Source: Linnemannia schmuckeri
Lineage: Eukaryota > Mortierellomycota > Mortierellomycetes > Mortierellales > Mortierellaceae
Direction of reading: 5' to 3'
Assembly (NCBI GenBank): GCA_029449235.1
Contig: JANATG010000007.1
Span: 992,001-1,056,000 of the forward strand
Length of the DNA: 64,000 bases
Shown: in pieces, positions 11,111 through 20,413 of the stretch
Layout of the letters: the number at the start of each line of letters is the position of its first letter
Position numbering within the stretch: the first letter of the stretch is position 1
Translations under genes and position numbers: made by a program
The notes under the pieces: model-generated
What the model saw: only the letters and a program-made list of their open reading frames with translations
What the model was told of the DNA's origin: nothing
Database searches by the model: none

Positions 11111-14100
11111 CGAAAAGTAAAGAAAAGAAAAACAAAGATACGAATGGTTCTGTAGAAAACCAAACGAAGATCTAGACAGACAAGACAAGCAATGCAGAAA
11201 GAGGGCAAACTTTAAGGTCAACAGAGTGGGATGATATCCGATGGATGGCTATTCTGTAATGCATTGTCAAACCAGCTTTTCGATTGATTTGATTGCCTCA
11301 TTGAGCTTGGGCTTGAGCTTGGACCTTTTGCTGCGATGATAAGAAGGGCGTTGCATCGGGGAAGAAGGAGAAGAAACGAAGGATGAGAGGATTAATATGA
11401 TTTTTCTGTTGTCGTTTGTTTGTTTGGTTGGTTGTTTTATTTTGTTTGAGGGGTGGAGGGACGAGTCCAACAGAACTGCTGTTGTCTATGTGCGGGCGTG
11501 TTGTGTTATGTTTGTTTGTGGTGTGAAGGAGTAGAGGGAAACGGGAGGAATTATCGAGTGGAAAATCAAGTGTTGAGTGAGATATGATATGGGATATTGG
11601 AGACAAGGATGGGGAAAGGATGAGCGAGAGCCCTGTTGTGTGGAGTGGCAAGAAGAGAGACCGATGGGACACAAAGTGAGAAAAAGAAAAAGATGAAGAA
11701 AGAGAGATGAGATGTAGGCATTGACTCTCGACTCTTGGCCCGACTAGGAAAATAAGGGATAGAAGGATAGACGCCCTGGCTTATGGCTAATGGCTTAAGG
11801 CGTAATTAAGCCAAAGAACAGTTTTTCCTCTTCTCGGGGAGCGAGAACAATGATTAAAAAGAAGGGGGAGAGTTGGTCGAAGTGTTCGCTGTCCGTGTCA
11901 AAACAGCGACAGACAGAGAAAGAGAGAGAGAGAGAAGACCCTTTTTGCTGCCCACATGTCCAAACTTTCATTACCTCAAGCCCCCTTCTCCCACCTTATA
12001 TCTACATACGTATCTGTCCTTTTGAGCCTTTCTTCCGGATCTTCGATCGACTTCGCCGCGGACAAAAATAAACAACACAAAGGGGTCAGGCCAACAAAAA
12101 AGTCCAATTTTCATTTTATTTTTTTTTTGCGTCCACGTTCTTTTCTGTCTGACCCCTATCTTGCCTTCTTTCTTCACACTTGACCACCTCATTCTTGGTA
12201 TTGTTTGTTGTTGTGTCTGTTTGTTGCTTGTTGTTGTTTCTGCTTTCTTCGTGCATTGTTCAGTTTTTTCTTCTCCACAAGTCTGCGCCCGTCTCTTGCT
12301 ATTGTCATCAATCCCCTTCATCACCCCACTTCGCACGCCGCCCTGTGTCACAACCACCTCTTTTTTTCTTACGTTGACAATATTGCTCTGTGAATGCACA
12401 TGTGGCCACCTAGATCTCCCTCTTCACCCCTACCCCTAGCTGTCTTGTTCACAAGTTGCATTTGAGGGATGTAAGTGTATGTGTCTTTTCATACCTGTTT
12501 TATTTCTTCTGTGATCTAGAGCTGTTTGCTAAAAACGAAAACAAGGAGAAAACTGCAAACGCAGACACCAAGCAAAAAACCCATACGAATTGATCCCTCT
12601 TGTCTGTCTGCTTGTCGGGTGGAGCATAATGTCACACTTCCAGAACACGCTTTTCCTTCCACCTTCTGTTGCGCGCGTGGGACTCTGCATAAACGATGAT
12701 CAACTGGGGTTATCCTTTTTTTTTATCGACTCACTATGCTTCCGAAAATATCTATACGTACAGTACACCCCTAGGCACACCTGTTTGTCGAACCAGCTAA
12801 TCAACCCAAGCCCTTGTGTGGGCTAATATTACTTCTGGGTGAGAGGATTTCAACTGCTTTGACGACACATAAAACCTGTCCTTGGACAGCGAAGAAAAGG
12901 AAAGGAAAAAAAAAGGTTCACGTCAGGGTTGTGTCTGGCACGTAAAGTTAGCACTGCACTGCTTTGCTTGCTTGCCTAACCAAGTGATGCACCCGCAACG
13001 CCCTCTAATGTCCGCCATCTCTCTTTGCCCTGCCCACTGTTCCCCAGCCCCGAAAGAGGTATATATCAGGAAGTGATGATCATCATGATGATGGAATTGG
13101 CTTGCCCTGTGCCGGAAGTATACTATTCACTTCCATCTCATCTTGCACTGCACTCACTCCACCTTGGCTGGGTGTGACACTGGCGGGATACAGTAAACAG
13201 AGGTAGCGCCTGCCCTGTCCTGCCTTGCCTGTTCTGTCCCGTCCCTGTTCAATTCCCCGTCCTGTCTGTCCTATGTTGATCATTTATCTCTCTAGTACCC
13301 AAAACAAAATACTAATAATCTGATATTAGATCTGGCTTGCGTTCAGGCACACAGGGGACTAGCAATGCACTAATAATGTTGTCTTCCATTTCACCATAGA
13401 AAGGAAGAAGGAAGATATATATTACGATGTTTGAAGTTAAGAAGTTAAGATCCGCTTCTGCCTTTTGTGCACAACCAAAAACAAAGAGTGCACAGTCGGG
13501 TTGGCCGGTCGATTGGTTGACTGGTCATCGATTCAGTATCAGTTTAGATTCTCAGATTAGAAAGCGAAATCCAAGGGGGAGGGGCCTTTTTTTTATTATT
13601 TGTTCCTCAAATGGGATACATAAATGATGTCTTGGACTCATACAACCTCCCCCATACGTCTTTTTTTTTATCCATTAGAAACCAACTGCTGTCTTTACAA
13701 GGCCATCCCTGCCCTTCTCTTTCTCCTCTCTCTTCTCGCTTTTTGCTGTCGAAAATCGTTGAACGTCCGAGTTCTCAAAGTTGGGCGTTTGCTGGCTGGA
13801 TAACGGCAACAGAACACAGGTGTACTTGAACTCTTTGATAATACAGCAGCTCTAAAAAAAAAAACTTGACCGTCGTCATTGTCTTGTGAAAATGCGTCGG
13901 TCGTTTGAGAATAGGGGTTGAAGGTGTGGTTTCCCCGCGCGATCATGAATGCAAAAGCCCAAGGACACTAGTGGAAAGTAAGAATATCAAATGGACGGAA
14001 GGCACCCCTTGTTCCTGGAAAAACAACAAACCTGCAAGGGAAAAGAGGAAGATATGTACCCGGCTGTCTCAGGGCGCACTATGTTCTCCTTCTTTTGTAG

Positions 14101-15531
14101 CCTTACTTGGGCTATCGTATCGTGGATAGTACAGTACCTTTGTTCTCCCTTTTGCTTTGTGTTCCACCCTCCCAGCAGGCACAAAAAAAAAAAGGAGGAC
14201 GAAAATAGAAGTTAGAGGATGCTCACATTTGTGCCCTGCTCGCACACAAACAAAGTAATAAGCCTCATGCACCGGATTTCTTTCCCAACTCTTTGGGATT
14301 TTTTTTATCTATTTTAGTGGCCATAGCCTGCGATGGGCTGGTCATGGTTCATTGCCCAAAGTGTAAACAAACGATCGGGGGAACCTGGTGGGTCAAGCCT
14401 AATAAAGAAAAACTGTACACACACACCGCGCCTTTTTTTTTCAAAACAGGTCTGTTGGAACCTTGAGAAGCATCCGATATCCCCATATCCCATTTGACAC
14501 AGAAAGGCAGCCGCTGATTGTTGTTAAAGCTGTATTACATTTTCACTTTCAGCCTTTTTTCTTTCGTTGTCCTTTTTTTTACGGATGGGCGGACCGAATA
14601 TCGACATGTGTGTTTGTCAAGGAGGCGCGGTTGGAGGCGAGTGTTTGTGTATATGTGAATGCGTGAATGGGAAAAGCATTTATATGTGTGTTCCTGACCA
14701 TAAAGCTATTGCTGACAACCGTTACAACAATCAATTCGCATTTCTACGCCATATTTTTCTCGACAGTTTTTTTTCATTTCTCACTATTTTTTTGTCACAT
14801 TCAATGATAATGATGATGATGAAGATTGCCTGTTGTTTGTTGTTTTCAAGTGGTGACAGCATGCAACCAAGGCAAGCAAGTCGAACCCCTCCTTGTCTCT
14901 CTCTAACACACACGTTGCCTTTGTTGTTGGTGGTGGTGGTACATGTCCATTACATATCAACCGCCATCCATACCCTGGCCCTTTTTGCGTTTTTTCTTTG
15001 GAGATCTATTATTATCTCTCAATCCCATTAGAATTATGGGCGCTATATCTTTGTTCATTCATTCACCCCTGCAGGTCCTGTGAATTATTATATTGTCGGG
15101 AGTCAACCGACAATGTATGTTTCTTTTTTCGTTTGTTACTTTATTTAATTTAAAAAAAAAAAAAAAAAAAAAAAGTACGAACGAATAGAGACGAAGTTAA
15201 CGCCCAACTTGTAAGTGTGTGTGCCCCATCTTTGCCCTTCTGGACCACCCACTCGTGCCTGTTGGTCCTTTTTTTGCCTTGTTAAACCCTTCAGGCCTAC
15301 ATTCTCTTTACCGGGGATTGGCGAGAGGCTCTCTTGGAATGGGAAATCGCCTTTAAAAAGAAGTGCTCTCAACCCTCATCCCCCTCCTCACTCTCCAACT
15401 GCTGCTCTCCTCTCAACATCTTTTTTTCATTGCTCACTTCCACCACAAACCAAAGACAACCAAACACACACGCCATTTGTACAAAAAACTTATCTGTTCC
15501 ACTTGTTTTTGCAATTCCTAACGCTTACTTG

Positions 15532-15539
15532 TATAAATA
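15532..15539 (+). promoter_or_regulatory. probable TATA box of the chitin deacetylase gene
   Basis: TATAAATA lies 174 bp upstream of the deacetylase ATG and is followed by a CT/CA-rich leader typical of strongly expressed fungal genes. Inferred from position and consensus only. Confidence 0.5.
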
Positions 15540-15712
15540 CCCTTCACATCCCCCACTCTTTGAATCTCACACCTCTGCCCTTCTTCCAAAAGGACCCGTC
15601 CCCTTCCAAACAAACCATCAACCCTTTACCCTTACCCTTTACCTTTTAACAACCCCCTTCACACACACCCCTCTCCACTTCTTAACGACAACTACTTACA
15701 CATACAATCACA

Positions 15713-17134
15713 ATGAAGATCGCCACCTCTCTTATCGCTGCCCTTTTCTTGGCCTCGGCTGCCACCGCCGTCATGCCCGATGACCCCGCCAAGATCGATA
15801 CCTGCACCAAGCCCGGTGTTGTCGCCTTGACCTTCGATGACGGTCCCGGCATGTACAACGACCAGCTCTTGGCCCTTTTGGCCAAGAAGAACGTCAAGGC
15901 CACCTTCTTCGTCCTGTAAGTTTCCTCTCCTTTGGTTTTTTTTTTATACCTTCAATTTTCTTGGAGATAACAGCCTACCAAAAAAAAACCTGTATCGACA
16001 TCAGCAGCGGCAACCATTCGACCGATTGCTGCTTGTGCCTGAAAGACAATAGTGACAATGACAGCGACAGCAACAACAACAACAACCACAACAACCACAA
16101 CAAAAAAAATGTTCGCTTTCTTTCCCGACAAATAGATAGTTGAACAGCTGAAGCAGGGTGACCCCTGCTTTGTTTCTGTCTGGATCGTTGTCTGTTCCCC
16201 TGAGCAGAACATCCATCATTGACTACAATCGACGAATTATTATTTTCTACTTCAGCCTCCGCCCTGTCTCAGTCTTCCCCTTTATTGCCCCTCTCATTAT
16301 CCCCCGATTCTTATTACAAAAAAAATCAATGTATTGACTTTCTACTTCTATGCCTCTTCTCGCAATAGTGGTTCCATGATTGCTGCCAACGCCCAGCAGG
16401 CTGGAGCCCTCAAGAAGATCCTTGCCGGTGGCCATCAGTTGGCCTCGCACACCTACTCCCACGGCAACTTGGATGCCATGACCGAGGATGCCATGCGTTT
16501 GGAGATTTCCAAGACCTCGGACATCATGTTCCAGCACGCAGGTGTCCGCCCCGCCTACATGCGTGCCCCCGAGGGTCGCTGCGCCGCCGCCTGCACCAAG
16601 GTTATGGAGGGCCTTGGCCTCGTCATCTCCCACTGGAACGTTGACACCAACGACTGGCGCTTCAAGGACTTGGCTCCCGCCACCGCTGCCGACAAGTCGA
16701 TGGAGGAGATCAACAAGGTTATCATCCAGGACTCCAACCCCGCCACCGACTCCTTCATTCTCCTCGAGCACGAGATCCACAAGTTCTCCGTCGACCTTGT
16801 CGCTGAGCGTGTCATCGATACCATCACCGCCAAGGGTTACAAGTTTGTCACCATGGAGGAGTGCGTCGGCAAGCCCTCGTACCTCACCGGCTCCGTCGTT
16901 CCCCCCGTTGTCCCCCCCACCACCAACACCACCGGCCCCGCCGTCCCCCCCACTACTGGCCCCGTTGTTCCCCCATCGGCTGGTGTCACCACTGGTGCTC
17001 CCCAGAAGACCTCCTCTGGCCCCATTGTCCCTACCATCACCACCGGTAACAAGGGTGCCAACTCTGCTGGTCTCGTCCGTGCTGGCGCCTGGGCCATGGG
17101 TGTTGCCGCCGCTGTCGGTTTCGCCATGCTCTAA
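15713..17134 (+). CDS. Chitin/polysaccharide deacetylase (CE4, NodB domain), secreted and probably GPI-anchored
   Basis: Two exons, 15713-15915 and 16369-17134 (322 aa); the junction CT|T restores FVLGSM inside the NodB fold. It hydrolyses N-acetyl groups of chitin to make chitosan in the cell wall. Signal peptide is residues 1-19 (ends ATA). NodB motif 1, TFDDGP, is at 40-45 (Asp42 base, Asp43 metal). The metal histidines H95 and H99 are in HTYSH. Motif 3 reads RAPEGR where RPPYG is usual. The C-terminus has a Pro/Thr/Val linker (about 215-285) followed by a short hydrophobic tail (about 300-322), as in GPI-anchored deacetylases. Codons are strongly C-biased, implying high expression. A possible AATAAA signal is at 17259. 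The 453-bp intron carries an AAC-rich run. It is convergent with the thiolase gene. Confidence 0.93.
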
Positions 17135-17734
17135 GTATTTAGCCCATTTAGAACATCCGCTTAGCTTATAATAACAAAAAGAGATATCCTTTTCTTGTCT
17201 TCAACCGCTCTCTCTCCTCCATCGCATCTATTTACTTTCTAATATCCATTTTCATTGCAATAAATGACTCGTGTGTACAGTACTCTTGCCCATTTGAACC
17301 AATCGATAAAAACAATTGAATTACTAGGTATTTGCAAATGCATGTGCGTGCGTCAGATATTTTGAGTTGGTCGATTGCTTATTGATTTTATTCGGGATAG
17401 GTGGGCGCCATACTATTGGTTGTTGTCTTGTTGAATAGGTTTTCTGTTGCAAATGAATGGAAACAGAGAGCGATAAAAATACAAAAACGGCGGCTCACAA
17501 AAGCAAAAAAAAAAAAAAAACAATCCCCGACTATTGAATAGAACTTGCAAAACAAGAGAGGAACCCCGGGGAAAAGGCAAGTAAGCAGATAGAAGGGGAA
17601 GAGGAAGGGGCGAGTAGAGAAGGAACGTGCGTATAAGAGTGGTTCGGGGTCACTCACCCTCCCTTTTGCTTCAAGGAGAGTAGCTGCGACAGTGTAACAT
17701 CCTCATTCCTCCTCCTCGCATGCCAACAATTCCT
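17135..17734. other. convergent intergenic region
   Basis: 600 bp between the chitin deacetylase and thiolase stops. Contains both 3' UTRs and a short poly-A run near 17504-17520. No gene seen. Confidence 0.7.
17259..17264 (+). terminator. possible polyadenylation signal of the chitin deacetylase gene
   Basis: AATAAA 125 bp after the stop codon, in AT-rich sequence. Matches the eukaryotic consensus; no other evidence. Confidence 0.4.
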
Positions 17735-18843
17735 TCAGACCTGCTCGTTCTCAAAGATGGCAGCAGCACCCATTCCTGTGGCCATACACATGGTCACGAC
17801 TCCAACACGCTCCTTCCGTCGCTTGAGCTCGTTCATCAACGTCGCGATCTGGCGTGCACCCGTACAACCTTATCCATACAGAAACAACAACAATAAAAGG
17901 AAGTAAGATGAAACGGAAGTGTCAGTTCTCGAGAATTTGTCGCTCCGTTCTTTCAAGTTGCAAACCAAAAAAAACCTACGTCTCATCCACACTCACACAC
18001 AAACAACAGTACTAAATAAGAAAAGAAAATAAGACCTCATCTCCATGCATATTGTCTCATGTAACCCTACCGAGTGGATGTCCGATCGCCAGTGCGCCTC
18101 CGTTGACGTTGACCTTGTTTGTGTCGAGACCGCAGGTCCTGATTGTGTAGACCGTCTGACTGGCAAAGGCCTCGTTCAATTCAAACAGGTCAACGTCCTT
18201 GATCTCGATCGCTGCCTTCTTGCATACGGCTGGAATCGCCACTGCTGGGCCCTACAGATGTCATGTTTGAATAGAAAGTATTAGTTTTGAGGTGAGAAAA
18301 AGAAAAAAAAATTGAGAGATCGAGATATAACAACAGTAGCAAAAACGGTAGTAGTAGTAAGAATACATACGATGCCCATCACACGGGGACTGACACCACG
18401 CACGACGGAGGTAATGTACTTGCCGAGGATAGGCATACCAAGGCGTTTGGCAGTACGACGACGCATCAGCAGGACTGCAGCCGCTCCATCCGAGATCTGA
18501 GACGCGTTACCGGCAGTTGTCGACCCATCGCTCGCAAAAGCAGGACGGATCTTGCTGAGAGAATCAAATGTCACTCCATCACGGATGCCATCGTCTTGAC
18601 TGATCGTAACCGGTCGCTTCTGATCCTCGTCATTCTCCTCCTTGTTGTTGCCGTTGGTGGTGGTGTTTGCTTTGTCCTTGCTGGCCTTGGTGAATGTACG
18701 AACGGGGACAATCTCGTCCTTGAACCGACCCTCCTTCTGGGCGAGTGCTGCGCGCTGAAAGGACAAAGCTGCAAACTCGTCCTGCGATTTTCTATCAATG
18801 CCAAAGTCCCGTGCCACATTCTCCGATGTTATTCTGTTTATGC

Positions 18844-18880
<37 letters not shown>

Positions 18881-19872
18881 ACCGTTACGAGAAAAAAAAT
18901 AAGGATAATGCAAGGGGTGAGAGTAAGGGAAAGAAAATCACGTTAAAATCCAACTCCACAAACAATAAAAAGCCTAACAATTTCTATTGTTTGCATGTGC
19001 ATCGCACAGCACCAGACAAAACATAGCATAGCACACAATCAGCAATAAACTATGATTTCTTTGTTCGTAATCTCTTACCCCATGGACAACTGACAGTCAG
19101 CAGCATCCTGAGATCCTCTAGGAATCTTCTCCGAGGACTGAGTAGCCATGGCCGAGGGACCATACCCCATCGTCATACTCTCAACTCCTGCTCCGATCCC
19201 AATCTCGATTTCACCCGTCTCGATCGCCCTCGCAATGTTGACGACCGCCTGGAGACCCGAGGCACATTGTCGGTTGACGGTGTAGCAGGACGTTTCGACT
19301 GGGTAGCCGGCGTAGAGAGCTGCCATCCTCGAGGTAGTGGCTCCTCCGCTAGGCTGAAGGACGTTACCCACACAAATGTCTTCTACCAGGGATGGGTCGA
19401 TCTTTGTGCGCTCTTTGACAGCAATCAGTACTTCTGCCAAGAGATCCTCGCTGAAAAAAAAAAAAAAAATAAGGGAAAAGAAAAAACAATTCGATCAAAA
19501 TGAAATCACGACTTTGCTCACGCTGACGACAGACTTTCGTGTTTTTGGTGAAGCAAACAGCATGCAACAAAGGAACATATTAACAGCAGCAACAACAACA
19601 ACAATAACAACAACAACAACAAGAGCAACAATAACAACAACAAAAACAACGGCAATAACGAAAGCAAATAAACATATAGAAAGGATGAGTTAGAACTTAC
19701 GGAACGGTGTCCTTGAAGCCGCCTTTGAAACCGCGAGTGATGGGTGTACGAACAGCACAGCAGATCACAACATCATCGTCCGACTTGACTCCTATCTTGG
19801 CTCCAGAAGGGCGGTGGTGATTCATGGACTCGGGGACCAGGTGGGAAGCAATTTGTGAAAGTCTAGAGGCCA
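17735..19872 (-). CDS. POT1: Peroxisomal 3-ketoacyl-CoA thiolase (acetyl-CoA C-acyltransferase)
   Basis: Last step of peroxisomal beta-oxidation: cleaves 3-ketoacyl-CoA with CoA to acetyl-CoA and a shortened acyl-CoA. Five exons on the minus strand: 19872-19701, 19450-19079, 18834-18371, 18251-18071 and 17868-17735 (440 aa), all GT-AG and in frame. The N-terminus contains RLSQIASHL at residues 4-12, a perfect PTS2 peroxisomal targeting signal (R-L-x5-H-L). The nucleophilic cysteine is C120 in NRQCASGLQAV. C-terminal signatures are NEAFASQ, GGALAIGHPLG and the MCMATGMGAAAIFE block. An insertion rich in Lys, Thr, Asn, Glu and Asp near residues 235-255 is not typical of the family and looks like a loop expansion. 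Introns carry a 34-nt poly-T and an AAC repeat. Two CACGTG boxes lie about 130 bp upstream. Confidence 0.95.
18846..18879. repeat. poly-T tract in thiolase intron 2
   Basis: 34 consecutive T within the intron between exons 2 and 3 of the thiolase gene, close to the acceptor-side exon. Confidence 0.95.
19586..19655. repeat. AAC-rich trinucleotide repeat in thiolase intron 1
   Basis: Imperfect (AAC)n interspersed with AAT, within intron 1 (19451-19700). Confidence 0.85.
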
Positions 19873-19996
19873 TCCTTGTGAGTTTCTTTTTTTGTATTTT
19901 TGTGTTTTAAATGTTTGTTAGGTTGTGGAAGGAAGAGTAAGGATGACTTGAGCACAGCTAAGAAGAAAAAATAAGTAGAGCGAACGGACGAAATAA

Positions 19997-20018
19997 TCAC
20001 GTGATCTTATATCACGTG
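19997..20018. promoter_or_regulatory. two CACGTG E-boxes upstream of the thiolase gene
   Basis: CACGTG occurs at 19998-20003 (within the palindrome TCACGTGA) and again at 20013-20018, 15 bp apart, 126-146 bp upstream of the thiolase ATG. This is the core site of bHLH factors of the Cbf1 type. The paired spacing suggests a real site; the binding factor is not known. Confidence 0.5.
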
Positions 20019-20092
20019 CGTGAGGACGGAGATTGGTCGCCTTGACTTCTTGTAATTTCAGAAAACTTCAAAATCAAAATTTCTGAAAGCTA

Positions 20093-20121
20093 CTCGCTTA
20101 GCTTAGCTTAGCTTGATCGGG
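20093..20121 (+). pseudogene. degenerate copy of the tRNA-Ile 5' end
   Basis: The sequence matches the first 13 nt of the tRNA-Ile at 22747 apart from its first base. It continues with an extra GCTTAGCTT unit and a GATCGGG that mirrors the tRNA's AGTCGG. It lies immediately outside the left end of the insertion and looks like a relic of earlier events at the same site. A simple GCTTA tandem repeat is the alternative reading. Confidence 0.4.
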
Positions 20122-20125
20122 TGCT

Positions 20126-20139
20126 GCTCGCTTAGCTTA
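20126..20139 (+). repeat. 14-bp target-site duplication, left copy (tRNA-Ile nucleotides 1-14)
   Basis: GCTCGCTTAGCTTA, identical to positions 22747-22760, which are the first 14 nucleotides of the tRNA-Ile gene. The bases on either side differ between the two copies, so the repeat is exactly 14 bp. It forms the left boundary of the inserted segment. Confidence 0.75.
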
Positions 20140-20413
20140 TACTTTTATCCCTTCCATTTATTGTTTGGTTCTCTTTGGTCTCTGGCCCCTCCCCTTTTTG
20201 TATCGAGCAGCCATTTTCTGCTATCAGATCCCTTTTTTTTCGTATACAATTTTATTTCTCTGACAAACAGTACAAAGGAGGCATTTGAAAGCAAAGGGGA
20301 CTACAGACCAAACTCTCCAGTACACCATCCGCCAGTCACAGTCCGACCCGGAGCCTGGCTCTGCGCAGCAATTGTTGCTGCTCTTCACAGCAAAAACGGA
20401 AGACAAAATAAAA

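Larger units (their letters stand above)
9047..15712. other. 6.7 kb gene-poor divergent intergenic region
   Basis: Lies between the divergent methyltransferase (minus) and chitin deacetylase (plus) starts. I checked both strands for domains, splice-linked exons and tRNA boxes and found nothing convincing. Contents are CT/GA-rich stretches next to the methyltransferase start (9200-9400), repeated CTCACTCA-type stretches near 9895-9945, a poly-A tract at 11080-11107, and many short A or T runs. Small unrecognised genes or non-coding RNAs cannot be excluded. Confidence 0.6.

Noticed and set aside
16147..16170. Hairpin AAGCAGGG/CCCTGCTT in the chitin deacetylase intron
   Set aside because: Short isolated stem with no other signs of a structured RNA.
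16488..17171. 227-codon plus-strand Pro/Ser/Arg-rich frame
   Set aside because: Alternative frame of the chitin deacetylase exon 2, produced by its GC-rich codons.
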